A stretch of 62,196 bases of DNA, from positions 1-62,196 of the forward strand of contig JBGAKX010000009.1 in NCBI GenBank assembly GCA_044224215.1. Reading direction: 5' to 3'. Position numbers and translations under genes: made by a program. The DNA comes from DAOMFM01 sp035429825 (GTDB lineage Bacteria > Acidobacteriota > Blastocatellia > UBA7656 > JADIYM01). This document shows, one piece after another, positions 41,062-50,053 of this stretch. The notes beneath the pieces were generated by a model. It searched no databases. It saw nothing but the letters and a program-made list of their open reading frames with translations, and was not told the DNA's origin. Numbering within the stretch: the stretch's first letter is position 1; every line of letters begins with the position of its first letter.

Positions 41062-42900
41062 CTAGAACAGCACGACCGCCGAACGCGCCTTCAGCTTCAC
41101 CTTCAGCTTTCCGCCCGACACCGTCGCGCTCACACCCGACCCGAGCGCGTCCGTCACCCGCTGTCCTTCGGCGAGCACGCCGGCAACGTCCAGCGTCGTC
41201 TTGCCCGATGCGATCGAATTGTTGATCACCACGATCCCGCGCTCGCCCGCGTTCTCGCGCACGTATGCGATCAGCGTGTCGCCGGCCGTCAACACGCGCG
41301 TCGTCCCGCCGCGCAGCGCCGGATGCGCCGCGCGCACCGCAAGCAGCATCCGCACGTAGTTGAACTCGGCGTTCTGCTTCTTCTTCCGGCCCTCCGCCGT
41401 GAACGCATTCGCAGGGTCGCCGGGAAATCCTCCCGGAAAGTCGCGGCGGTTGTCCGGATCGTTGTCGCCGAGCATCGCGATCTCGTCGCCGTAGTACAAC
41501 TGCGGAATGCCGCGCGTGGTCAGCAGAAACGTTTGCGCGAGCCGCAGCAGCTTTGCATCGCCCGCCGCCCGGGTCGTGAACCGCGCAAGATCATGGTTAC
41601 CGATGAACGACACCAGTATTGCCGGATCCGGATACAGCGTGTCGCGCTCGAGGGCGTCTCGCAGCACGGTCGTCTGATATTGCGACACGAACACGTTCAC
41701 GATCTGGAAATAGAGCGGGAAGTCGAACACCGTGTCGACCTTTGAATCGACGCCGTCAAATCTCGCGACGCCGCCCTGGAAGAACGACGTGTCCACCGGA
41801 TCGCCATGAAACACCTCGCCGATCACCGTGAACTGCGGATGCTCGGCCTTGATCGCGTCCATCCACTCGGCCCAGTAGGTGCGCGGAACGTACGGCAGCG
41901 TGTCCTGCCGGATCGCGTCGAGCCCCGCCGTCTCGATCCACCACAGACTGTTCTGCAGCAGGTAGTCGGAGGTCTCGGGATCGTTCTGGTTCAGGTCTGG
42001 CAGAAAGTTGCCGAACCACCCCTCGAGCGTGGCCCGCCGGCGCGCCTCGCTCGCGTTCGGGTCGACGATCGCCGGTATGTCGTAGGAATTGTTGAGGTGG
42101 TTCGCGGTCGTGCCGTTGAACCACGTCTCCGTCGGGGGATCGGCGACCCATTCGTGATCGGGTCCGACGTGATTCGCGACCTGGTCCTGGATGACCTTGA
42201 TTCCGAGCGCGTGCGCGCTGTCGACCAGCCTTCGGTAGTCGTCGAGCGTCCCAAGGTGCTCGTCGACCGCGTAGAAGTCTGTCGCTCCATAGCCGTGGTA
42301 GTCGCTCGCGCGGTTCGAATTGTCGTACACGGGGTTGAGCCACAGCGCCGTGACGCCGAGATCCTTCAGGTACGGAAGCCGTTCGATCACGCCGTCGAGA
42401 TCGCCGCCGTGATACGCAAACGGATTCGAACGGTCATAATGGCCGGCCGACACGGGCGGGTCGTCATTCGTCGTGTCGCCGTCGTCGAACCGGTCCGGCA
42501 TGATCAGGTAGATGACGTCGTCAGGTGTCAGTCCGGAAAAGCGACCCGCGGCCGCGAGTCGCGGCAGAAGCGCAAACGGAACGTCGACGGTTCCGCCAGG
42601 GCTCGCAAGCGCCAGACCCGGGTCGCCGGTCCCTGCGTCCGGTGCGATCCGGACGCGCGCGATCAATGTCCGGCCCGACTGGCTCACCTGCTGCGATTCG
42701 ACGGTGACCGACGGCGTGCCCGACACGAGCGTGGCGAGATCGAGCGCCTGCCCGCGCACGAGCAGCTGAATCTCGTTGTGCGAGTGGCCCGCAAACCAGT
42801 TCGGCGGGCTGACGGACGCGACGACCGGCAGCGTTCCCGCCTGGCGAGCCGGTGCAGGGAACAGGAACAGCAGGAGCGCGAGGATCGCAATGCGTCGCAT
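41062..42900 (-). CDS. Secreted cyclomaltodextrinase-type GH13 enzyme
   Basis: 612 residues with a signal peptide. Residues about 25-110 fit the cyclomaltodextrinase N-terminal beta-domain (VVASVSPPNWFAGHSHNEIQLLVRG), followed by the barrel with QDQVANHVG, GLDAIRQDTLPY (nucleophile Asp), TVIGEVFHG (acid Glu) and SFIGNHDLARF, and a C-terminal beta-domain to 612. It is close in layout to SusA-like neopullulanases of Bacteroidota. It would linearise cyclic or branched maltodextrins in the periplasm for the importer encoded upstream. Confidence 0.92.
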   Translation of the reverse strand: MRRIAILALLLFLFPAPARQAGTLPVVASVSPPNWFAGHSHNEIQLLVRGQALDLATLVSGTPSVTVESQQVSQSGRTLIARVRIAPDAGTGDPGLALASPGGTVDVPFALLPRLAAAGRFSGLTPDDVIYLIMPDRFDDGDTTNDDPPVSAGHYDRSNPFAYHGGDLDGVIERLPYLKDLGVTALWLNPVYDNSNRASDYHGYGATDFYAVDEHLGTLDDYRRLVDSAHALGIKVIQDQVANHVGPDHEWVADPPTETWFNGTTANHLNNSYDIPAIVDPNASEARRRATLEGWFGNFLPDLNQNDPETSDYLLQNSLWWIETAGLDAIRQDTLPYVPRTYWAEWMDAIKAEHPQFTVIGEVFHGDPVDTSFFQGGVARFDGVDSKVDTVFDFPLYFQIVNVFVSQYQTTVLRDALERDTLYPDPAILVSFIGNHDLARFTTRAAGDAKLLRLAQTFLLTTRGIPQLYYGDEIAMLGDNDPDNRRDFPGGFPGDPANAFTAEGRKKKQNAEFNYVRMLLAVRAAHPALRGGTTRVLTAGDTLIAYVRENAGERGIVVINNSIASGKTTLDVAGVLAEGQRVTDALGSGVSATVSGGKLKVKLKARSAVVLF

Positions 42901-42917
42901 GCGTCAATTATGCACGA

Positions 42918-43673
42918 CTACCCGCGACGGCGGCCGCGAGCTGCCGGCGAATCAAACTTCGGCTCCGATCGCAGCAGGAACGACAGATCCTTGCCAGGTT
43001 CGTATTCGACCGCCGTGCGACCTCGCCGGAAGAGCCGAGCGCCCGCCGTTCCGTAGAGCCTCAGCGTCTGTCCGCGGCGTCTGAGCCATGCGCCCTCGCG
43101 CAGCCCGAGCACCGGGACGTCGTTCTCCTCGAGAAACTGTTCGATACGCTGTTCGCGCGTCTCGCCCATGTGCGTCGACGCCGGATCCGCGTCCAGGTAG
43201 TGCGGATTGATCTGGAACGGCACGAGGCCGAATGCCGCGAGCGAGCGCGGCTCGACGATCGGCATGTCGTTCGTCGTGCGCACTGTCGGGCACGCGTGGT
43301 TCGTTCCGGCGCTCGACCCGAGGTACCGAAGCTCGCCCGCACCGACGCGTCTGCGAACGGGCCCCACGAGACCGAGCGACTGGACTGCCTTCAGCAGCCT
43401 GAACGTATTCCCGCCACCAACGTATAGGACCTCGGCGCGCGCCACGGCCGCCCGCGGACTCCTCAACGTATGGAGCCCGATCACGCGAACCCCGAGCGGC
43501 TCGAGCGTCGTTCGAATCCGCTCCGTGTATCCGTCGTGGTCGGCGATCGCATACGGCGCGAAATGGACCGTCGTGCAGCCGTCGAGAAACGACGCCACGG
43601 CGTCGATCGCATGTTCGAGAAACGCATGTCCATGCAGGTGCGACGTGCTGAGCAGCAGGAGATCGTTCGTCAT
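42918..43673 (-). CDS. pepE: Alpha-aspartyl dipeptidase-like (family S51)
   Basis: 251 residues. The nucleophile elbow LGSSAGTNHAC holds the Ser, and INPHYLDA holds the His, as in Salmonella PepE, a cytoplasmic enzyme cleaving Asp-X dipeptides. The GGGNTFRLLKAVQ motif is also typical. It has no signal peptide. It lies between the importer and the amylase genes, 17 bases upstream of the cyclomaltodextrinase, so it is read with them, although its link to glucan use is unclear. Confidence 0.88.
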   Translation of the reverse strand: MTNDLLLLSTSHLHGHAFLEHAIDAVASFLDGCTTVHFAPYAIADHDGYTERIRTTLEPLGVRVIGLHTLRSPRAAVARAEVLYVGGGNTFRLLKAVQSLGLVGPVRRRVGAGELRYLGSSAGTNHACPTVRTTNDMPIVEPRSLAAFGLVPFQINPHYLDADPASTHMGETREQRIEQFLEENDVPVLGLREGAWLRRRGQTLRLYGTAGARLFRRGRTAVEYEPGKDLSFLLRSEPKFDSPAARGRRRG

Positions 43674-43733
43674 TTGAGCAAAGACAGGACCGCGGATGAA
43701 CGCGAATGATGCAGATCTTCGCGGATCCGAGAG

Positions 43734-45071
43734 CTACCGGTCATTGATGATCGACAGGAAGTCGTTGTTGATCTTTGCGCACGCGTCGCCAAAGAGCTGC
43801 TCCGGCGTTCCCTGGCCCTTCAACGACAGCTCGATCGCCGGATTCACGACCCGGTCCTCGATCTGATCCATCTTTGGAACCTGCTTGAGCGGCCGCGCCG
43901 TGCGCAACTGTTCGAGAAACACGCCGAGGTTCGTGCCCGCCGCCGACTGTGCCACCTCCTCGAACGCTTCCCGGTTGACGGGGATCTGTCCGAGGTCATG
44001 ACTCCACCGGATCTGCGCGTCGTGCCCCGAAAACCAGTGCAGGAACTCGTACGCGAGATCCGGATGCGCCGACGACTTGAAGACCACCATGTTCGATCCG
44101 CCGACGTTCGACGATGTTCCGGCGGGACCGGCAGGCACGAGCGCTACGCCAAAGTCGATCCCCGAGAACCGCTTCAGGTTCCACGGACCTGTCAGGATCA
44201 TCGCGTACTTGCCGTTCAGAAAGCCCTGTTCCGGGTTGATGGCGCCGGTCTGCCATGCGCCCGCCTCGACCTTGTCCTGGCGATACAGCGACACGATGAA
44301 GTTCATCGCCGCGAGTGCCTTCGGGTCCGACAGGCCGCACGTGAGCGTTCCATCGGGCGCCTGGTCGGTGAAGCTGGCGCCGAACGTGTTCAGAAACGGC
44401 ATCATCCACCACAGGGTCGCGAACATCCCGAACCCGTACTGTTTGCGCTCGGGGATCGTCAGCACGCGCGCATACCGCACGAATTCTTCCCACGTCTTGG
44501 GAGCACGTGTTGGGTCAAGCCCTTCCTTCTTCAAGGCGGCAGCCGACTCGTTGAACAGCCCCTTGTTCCAGAAGAGAGCCACGCAGTTCGTCTGGTCGGG
44601 CACGCCGAACAGGTGCTCGTTCCACTGCTTGTTCTCGGGCACCGTGACGACGTTTGTCGCGTACGCCGCCGGGACGTAGTGCGAACCGACCTCCTGCAGC
44701 GTGCCGCCGAAATTCGGCAGCGTGTCGAGCTCCACGACCGCCTTGCCGTACGCGAGCGTCAGCACCCATGCGTTGTCGACACGGCAGATGTCGGGCGCGG
44801 TGTCCGTGATCGCCGCGTACTTGAGCTTTGGCAGCAGGCCCTCGTACGGAACGCGCTGCACCTTCAGCCGGACCGCCGTCCCGGTGCGCGCCTGGTACTC
44901 GCGCTCGAAATCGCGCGCCATCGCGTCAAAGATCTCGTGCTCCTGCGCGTTGTATGTCTCCCAAATCGTGATCGTCCGAACACCGTCGCTCTCGTCGGCG
45001 CGGCGCACGCCGCATGCCTGCACGGCTGCGACAAGCGCGACGACCAGCGCGATTACGGTTGCGTGTCGCAC
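43734..45071 (-). CDS. Sugar-binding lipoprotein of ABC importer (MalE family)
   Basis: 445 residues. GTG start with AGGAG seven bases upstream; lipobox VQAC near residue 20. It is a family 1 solute-binding protein (TITIWETYNAQEHEIFDAMARDFE, later VGGSNMVVFKSSAHPDLAYEFLHWFSG). It presumably captures malto-oligosaccharides for the two permeases. It lies three bases after the MalG-like gene. The 60-base gap after it contains a GCGGATGAACGCGAATGATGC-like degenerate repeat. Confidence 0.92.
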   Translation of the reverse strand: MRHATVIALVVALVAAVQACGVRRADESDGVRTITIWETYNAQEHEIFDAMARDFEREYQARTGTAVRLKVQRVPYEGLLPKLKYAAITDTAPDICRVDNAWVLTLAYGKAVVELDTLPNFGGTLQEVGSHYVPAAYATNVVTVPENKQWNEHLFGVPDQTNCVALFWNKGLFNESAAALKKEGLDPTRAPKTWEEFVRYARVLTIPERKQYGFGMFATLWWMMPFLNTFGASFTDQAPDGTLTCGLSDPKALAAMNFIVSLYRQDKVEAGAWQTGAINPEQGFLNGKYAMILTGPWNLKRFSGIDFGVALVPAGPAGTSSNVGGSNMVVFKSSAHPDLAYEFLHWFSGHDAQIRWSHDLGQIPVNREAFEEVAQSAAGTNLGVFLEQLRTARPLKQVPKMDQIEDRVVNPAIELSLKGQGTPEQLFGDACAKINNDFLSIINDR

Positions 45072-45074
45072 GCG

Positions 45075-46463
45075 CTACTCCTTCACCGCGCCGCTCGTCA
45101 TCCCCTGGATGAAGTAGCGTTGCGCGACGGCAAAGATGATTGCCACGGGGATGATCGAGAAACACGCACCCGCCATGATCAACTCCCAGCGGATGTCGTA
45201 CTGGCCCTTGAACAGGTTCAAACCCACGGGGAGCGTGCGCAGCGGCGAGTCAGGCGTGTTCGTGATGAACTGCCACAGGAAGTTCGACCACTGAGAAACG
45301 AACGTGATCAGAAAGAGCGTGATGATGATCGGCATCGACACCGGCACGATCGCGATCTTGAACACCTGCCACTCGTTCGCGCCGTCGATGCGCGCCGCCT
45401 CGAGCAGCGAGTCCGGGATCGTCTCGACGTACTGCCGCATCAGGAAGAGACCGAAAACGTTCGCGACGTGCGGTAGCACCATCCCCTGGTACGTGTTGAT
45501 CCAGCCGAACTGGCTGACGAGCGCGAACTGCGGAACGACAAAGATCAACCCGGGAACCAACATCGACGCCAGCAGGATGTAGAAGATCGTGTCGCGGCCC
45601 GGGAAGCGCTTCTTTGCAAATGCATAGCCGGCCGTCGTGCAAAGGCAGACGGTGATGACGCCGGCAAGCGTTGCGACGACAAGGCTGTTCAGGAAGAACT
45701 GAATGAACGGGAAGTCCTTGTTGAAGAGGATCTCCGAGAAGTTCGACGTCGTGTAGATGTCGCTGAGCGCGGTCACGAACGATCGGTCGCGCTCGAACAC
45801 GACCTCGTGCCGGCCCGGCTCGAGTCCCGGAACACTGGCTTCCCACGCGCCGGGTGCGCCCGGCGACAGCTCGACGACGCGTCCGCCGTCGATGATCGCG
45901 CGCGCACGCTGCGCGTCCGGCGCGGTATATGCGATCACTAGCGCGCGGTCGGTGGCGCGAGGCGTCAGCGAAACGGCAAGCGGTCCGTTCGCGGTCATCC
46001 GGTCGCCCGCCACGACGATGACCGACTCGCCGGCGGCGTCGGTGGTCTCGGCGCTCGGGTCGGGTTTGGACACGTTGTCGACGAGAAAATGGTACGCGTA
46101 CGTTCCCGGCGCAATGGCCGGCAGTTCGACGTGAAAGAGTGATCCGTCGCGCAGCATTGGAACAGCTTCGTCGCTTGTGAGCTTTCCGGCGACCGCGACC
46201 TGCTGAGCGATCGCGTCACGAAACTCGAGCACGACGACCGGCGGGCCGTCGATCGTCGTCGCGTACGCGGCGCTGCGAGCGGTCGTCTTTGGAATGAAAT
46301 CGAACTTGAGCGCCTGGCCTTCGCGCTTGAACGCCGTGACGAACATCCACAGAAGCGGCAGCAATACGAACATCGTCATCACGAGCGTGACGACGAAGAG
46401 CACCGGCCGCTTCAAGCGCGACAGTGGCGACAGCGCCGGTCCCTGCTGGGATTCCCTGCTCAT
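45075..46463 (-). CDS. MalG-type ABC permease with large extracytoplasmic CBM48-like insertion
   Basis: 462 residues against about 280-300 for MalG. TM1 is at 20-44. An inserted soluble part follows at about 60-235: domain A (74-152: VVVLEFRDAIAQQVAVAGKL, LRDGSLFHVELPAIAPGTY, AYHFLVDNVSKPDPSAET) reads like a CBM48/AMPK-beta glycogen-binding E-set fold, and domain B (about 161-225: GAWEASVPGLEPGRHEVVFER) looks like a second beta-sandwich. The permease core resumes at LSDIYTTSNFSEILF, with the EAA loop EAARIDGANEWQVFKIAIVP. It overlaps the MalF-like gene by four bases (ATGA). Confidence 0.9.
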   Translation of the reverse strand: MSRESQQGPALSPLSRLKRPVLFVVTLVMTMFVLLPLLWMFVTAFKREGQALKFDFIPKTTARSAAYATTIDGPPVVVLEFRDAIAQQVAVAGKLTSDEAVPMLRDGSLFHVELPAIAPGTYAYHFLVDNVSKPDPSAETTDAAGESVIVVAGDRMTANGPLAVSLTPRATDRALVIAYTAPDAQRARAIIDGGRVVELSPGAPGAWEASVPGLEPGRHEVVFERDRSFVTALSDIYTTSNFSEILFNKDFPFIQFFLNSLVVATLAGVITVCLCTTAGYAFAKKRFPGRDTIFYILLASMLVPGLIFVVPQFALVSQFGWINTYQGMVLPHVANVFGLFLMRQYVETIPDSLLEAARIDGANEWQVFKIAIVPVSMPIIITLFLITFVSQWSNFLWQFITNTPDSPLRTLPVGLNLFKGQYDIRWELIMAGACFSIIPVAIIFAVAQRYFIQGMTSGAVKE

Positions 46464-47404
46464 ACGTCCTTTGGCCGGAGGGCGCGCGCGTTGACGACGC
46501 TGACGACCAGCGCGACGATCAGAAGTAGAAAGCTCATCGCGGCAGCGCGCCCGTAGTCACCCTGCTCGAACGTCTTGTACAGATAGAAGCCGCTCACCTT
46601 TGTCACGCCGACCGAATGGCCGCCCGATTCGATGAACGGACCGCCCTGAGAGTACTTCGTCGCCGTCATCGCGTAGATCTCGGTGAACGCGTTCAGCGCC
46701 CCCATCAGCCCCGTGATGATCAGAAACAGCACGATCGGCTTCACGAGCGGAACGGTGACGTGCCACTGCTTCTGCCAGAAGCTGCAGCCGTCGATGTCGG
46801 CGGCTTCGTAGACCGACTCCGGGATGTTGTTCATCGCGGCCAGGAACAGGATCATCCCGAACCCCGCGCTCTTGAGCACGAGCGCGAACGCGATCGCCGG
46901 CAGCGCGGTCCACGGGTTCCCGAGGACACCGGTTCCCGAGAAGTACGTGATGCCCATCCGGTTCAGCGCAACGTCGAGCAGTCCGTAGTTCGGGCTGTAG
47001 ATCAGCACCCAGATCGTGCCGACGACGAACACGTCCAGGATGTGCGGCAGAAAGAGCGCACCGCGGAAGAACCCGCGCCACGGCAGCTTTTCGCGCATCA
47101 GCACGGCGAGAAAGAACCCGAGGACGATCTGCGTCGGGATCATCAGCAGTCCGTAGACGAACGTGCGGTAGAGCGAGTACCAGAATTCGTAGTCGTTGAA
47201 GAGCAGCGAGGTGTAGTTCGAGAGACCGGCCCATTCCATGTCGCCAAAGATGTCGAACCAGTTGGTGAAGACCGTGATCGTGTGAAAGCTGAGGTAGAGG
47301 GAGTAGAGGATCGGGTATCCGAGGAACACAACGAACGCGAGCAGAAACGGCGCGAGGTATGCGTAGGCAATCAGGGTCTCGCGCTTGTTTCGTACGGTTG
47401 CCAT
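46460..47404 (-). CDS. MalF-type sugar ABC permease
   Basis: 314 residues with six TM helices; the first is at about 12-35 (AYLAPFLLAFVVFLGYPILY). The EAA motif lies in YEAADIDGCSFWQKQWHVTVPLVKP. It pairs with the MalG-like subunit to form the channel. It follows the ATPase gene by eight bases and lacks the large P2-type loop of E. coli MalF, which may explain why the partner subunit carries the extra periplasmic domain instead. Confidence 0.92.
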   Translation of the reverse strand: MATVRNKRETLIAYAYLAPFLLAFVVFLGYPILYSLYLSFHTITVFTNWFDIFGDMEWAGLSNYTSLLFNDYEFWYSLYRTFVYGLLMIPTQIVLGFFLAVLMREKLPWRGFFRGALFLPHILDVFVVGTIWVLIYSPNYGLLDVALNRMGITYFSGTGVLGNPWTALPAIAFALVLKSAGFGMILFLAAMNNIPESVYEAADIDGCSFWQKQWHVTVPLVKPIVLFLIITGLMGALNAFTEIYAMTATKYSQGGPFIESGGHSVGVTKVSGFYLYKTFEQGDYGRAAAMSFLLLIVALVVSVVNARALRPKDV

Positions 47405-47412
47405 CGCTGGTC

Positions 47413-48531
47413 CTATGTCGCGGCGAGCGACGCTTCGGACGACGGATCGAACAGCTGCACCTTTGCGAGATTCAGAAAGAACGTCCGCGTCTCGTCGATC
47501 TCGACCGGGACGTCCGGCTCGAACCGCGCGGTCATCGGCGTGCCGCGTGTGCGGAACTGCACGTACTGTTCGGATCCCATCAATTCGATGGCCTCGACCG
47601 TGCCTTCGAGCCGCGCGAACGGCTGACCGTCCGGCGGAGGCGCGTGCCGGACGTCCTCGGGCCGGATGCCAAGCAGCAGGTCGCGGCCTGCATTCGCAGC
47701 GAGCGCGGCGGATTGCCCTCCTTCCACGGCCGAGTCAATCGCTCCGCCACCTTCGTCGGACACGAGACGCACGCCGGCGTCCGACGACGCGACGCGGCAC
47801 ACCATGAAGTTCATCGGCGGGCTGCCGATGAATCCAGCCACGAACGCGTTCGTTGGTCGGTTATAAATCTCGAGCGGCGACGCGATCTGCTGCACCAGGC
47901 CATCCTTCAGCACGACGATCTGATCGCCCATCGTCATCGCCTCAGCCTGGTCGTGCGTGACGTAGATCATCGTCGCTTCGAGCCTGCGGTGCAGCCGAAC
48001 GAGCTCGGCCCGCGTCTGGACCCGCATCTTGGCGTCGAGGTTCGACAGCGGCTCGTCAAAGAGAAAGACCTTTGGCTGACGCACGATGGCGCGGCCGACG
48101 GCCACGCGCTGGCGCTGCCCGCCGGAGAGCGCCTTCGGTTGGCGCGCGAGGTACGGTTCGAGACCGAGCATCGCCGCGGCTTCGCGCACGCGCGACTCGA
48201 CTTCGGCCTTTGGAGCCTTCCGCAGCCGCAGGGAGAACGCCATGTTCTCGTACACCGACATGTGCGGATAGAGCGCGTAGTTCTGGAAAACCATCGCGAT
48301 GTCGCGGTCGCGCGGCGGGACGTCGTTCACGACGCGTCCTCCGATCGAGAGCTCGCCTTCGCTGATCTCCTCGAGACCGGCGATCATCCGCAGCACAGTC
48401 GATTTCCCGCATCCTGACGGCCCCACGAGCACGGTGAACGAACGGTCCGGCACGGTGAAGCTGACCTTGTCGACCGCACGAACGCCTCCGTCGTAGACCT
48501 TGCTAACGTCCGACAGCGAGACCTCTGCCAT
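47413..48531 (-). CDS. Sugar ABC importer ATP-binding protein (MsmK/UgpC/MalK family)
   Basis: 372 residues. GPSGCGKST (Walker A, near 40), LSGGQRQRV, VFLFDEPLSNLDAKMR and the switch HDQAEAMTMGD are all present, with the C-terminal regulatory OB-like domain (LLGIRPEDVRHAPP, MGSEQYVQFRTRG, VPVEIDETRTFFLN) typical of MalK/MsmK. It is the first gene of the importer-amylase operon running left to about 39.1 kb. A good promoter lies just upstream. Confidence 0.95.
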   Translation of the reverse strand: MAEVSLSDVSKVYDGGVRAVDKVSFTVPDRSFTVLVGPSGCGKSTVLRMIAGLEEISEGELSIGGRVVNDVPPRDRDIAMVFQNYALYPHMSVYENMAFSLRLRKAPKAEVESRVREAAAMLGLEPYLARQPKALSGGQRQRVAVGRAIVRQPKVFLFDEPLSNLDAKMRVQTRAELVRLHRRLEATMIYVTHDQAEAMTMGDQIVVLKDGLVQQIASPLEIYNRPTNAFVAGFIGSPPMNFMVCRVASSDAGVRLVSDEGGGAIDSAVEGGQSAALAANAGRDLLLGIRPEDVRHAPPPDGQPFARLEGTVEAIELMGSEQYVQFRTRGTPMTARFEPDVPVEIDETRTFFLNLAKVQLFDPSSEASLAAT

Positions 48532-48583
48532 AGTGCTCCGGGGTGGTGGGAATGGCCGCGGCTTGGAAAGAGAACCGCGGCGG

Positions 48584-48613
48584 AATATAGCAACGGCCTC
48601 GAACAAATGACAA
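48584..48613 (-). promoter_or_regulatory. Promoter for the malto-oligosaccharide operon
   Basis: On the minus strand TTGTCA (48608-48613) and TATATT (48584-48589) are 18 bases apart, each five of six matches to consensus. The start codon of the ATPase gene lies 53 bases beyond the -10 box. The MFS transporter gene is divergent from it. Confidence 0.6.
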
Positions 48614-48677
48614 GGCGAACGCTCTTCGCATGTGGTAGAAACGCCGGAACATCTCACACTCCGAACGAGGCCGAATC

Positions 48678-49979
48678 TTGGACAAGCCGCGACTGAGCTT
48701 CTGGCAGATCTGGAACATGAGCTTCGGGTTCCTCGGCATCCAGTTTGGCTGGGGTCTGCAGCTCGCGAACATGAGCGCGATCTACACAAAGCTCGGAGCG
48801 GAGCCGGACAAGATCCCCATCCTGTGGCTCGCCGGACCGATCACGGGGCTGCTCGTGCAGCCGCTCATCGGCTCGATGAGCGACCGGACGTGGAACCGGC
48901 TCGGTCGCAGGCGCCCATACTTTCTGACGGGCGCGATCCTCGCGAGCATCGCTTTGGCCCTGATGCCAAGCTCGCCGGCGCTGTGGGCCGCGGCGTCGCT
49001 GCTGTGGATGCTGGATGCGAGCATCAACGTGAGCATGGAGCCGTTCCGGGCGTTCGTCGCCGACAAGCTCGGCGTGACACAGAGGACCGTCGGCTTCGTC
49101 ATGCAGAGCTTCTTCATCGGCATCGGCGCGAGCATGGCGAACGCGTTGCCGATCGTGTTCCGGTGGCTTGGCGTGACGGGGAGCGGCTCGAACGGCGTGC
49201 CGTTGACGGTGACCTATTCGTTCGAGCTCGGTGGCATCGTGTTTCTTGCGGCGGTGCTGGTGACGGTCTTCACGACTCGCGAGTATCCGCCGGAGGACAT
49301 GGAGGCGTTTGAGCGCGCCAAGGCGGCGTCACGCGGCCTCGGGGGATTGTTGAAGGAGGTCGTGTCGGGTCTCGCCGAGATGCCGCGCACGATGAAGCAG
49401 CTCGCCGTGGTGCAGTTCTTCACGTGGCTTGGGCTGTTCTGCATGTGGATGTTCTTTGGACTGGCGACTGCGCGGCACGTGTTTGGCGCGGCCGACAAGG
49501 ACAGTCCGCGGTTCGACGAGGGAACGGAGTGGGGCGGGCTCTGTTTTGCGGTCTATTCGATCGTCTGTTTTGGCGTGGCGTTCCTGCTGCCGTGGCTTGC
49601 GAAACGCACGAGCAGAAAACTGGTCCACGCGATGTGTCTTGCGGCGGGAGGCGTCGGGCTGCTGTCGATGTTCGTCATTACGAACCCGTACATGCTCTTC
49701 CTGACGATGGTCGGGGTCGGGCTCGCGTGGGCGTCGATCCTCTCGATGCCGTACGCGATGCTGTCGAGCGCTCTGCCGCCGGCGCGGATGGGGCTCTACA
49801 TGGGGATCTTCAACTTCTTCATCGTGCTGCCCGAGATCATCGCGTCGCTGACGTTTGCTCCGCTCGTGAAGAATGTGTTTGGCAATGATCCGTTGTACGT
49901 CGTGATGCTCGGAGGCGCGTCGCTACTGCTTGCATCCGGGCTGGTCCTGATCGTCGAGGACCGCGACGCACCCGCATAG
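48678..49979 (+). CDS. MFS sugar transporter (GPH/SUC-type, probably maltose or disaccharide)
   Basis: 433 residues with about twelve TM segments. SDRTWNRLGRRRPYFLTGA is the conserved MFS loop 2-3 motif in the form used by sugar-cation symporters related to plant sucrose carriers and bacterial maltose transporters. The first codon is TTG, eight bases after GAGG; no ATG lies near. It is divergent from the MalEFGK-type operon, suggesting a second uptake route for the same oligosaccharides. Confidence 0.88.
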   Translation: MDKPRLSFWQIWNMSFGFLGIQFGWGLQLANMSAIYTKLGAEPDKIPILWLAGPITGLLVQPLIGSMSDRTWNRLGRRRPYFLTGAILASIALALMPSSPALWAAASLLWMLDASINVSMEPFRAFVADKLGVTQRTVGFVMQSFFIGIGASMANALPIVFRWLGVTGSGSNGVPLTVTYSFELGGIVFLAAVLVTVFTTREYPPEDMEAFERAKAASRGLGGLLKEVVSGLAEMPRTMKQLAVVQFFTWLGLFCMWMFFGLATARHVFGAADKDSPRFDEGTEWGGLCFAVYSIVCFGVAFLLPWLAKRTSRKLVHAMCLAAGGVGLLSMFVITNPYMLFLTMVGVGLAWASILSMPYAMLSSALPPARMGLYMGIFNFFIVLPEIIASLTFAPLVKNVFGNDPLYVVMLGGASLLLASGLVLIVEDRDAPA

Positions 49980-49986
49980 AAAGGGT

Positions 49987-50024
49987 CTGGCCGTCACGAT
50001 CCGCGAACGGTTCGTGACGGCCAG
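49987..50024. terminator. Strong hairpin between convergent genes
   Basis: CTGGCCGTCACGA (49987-49999) and TCGTGACGGCCAG (50012-50024) form a perfect 13-bp stem, eight bases after the stop of the MFS gene and 30 before the stop of the convergent gene. No T-tract follows, so it may act as a bidirectional terminator or transcript-stabilising hairpin. Confidence 0.55.
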
Positions 50025-50053
50025 CGAGAGTCGTCATCGTCGGACGACGACGG

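Noticed and set aside
45075..46463. Frameshift or gene fusion artefact in the MalG-like permease
   Set aside because: The reading frame is continuous, TM1 and the EAA loop are both in place and the inserted part has well-formed strands, so a genuine domain insertion is more likely.
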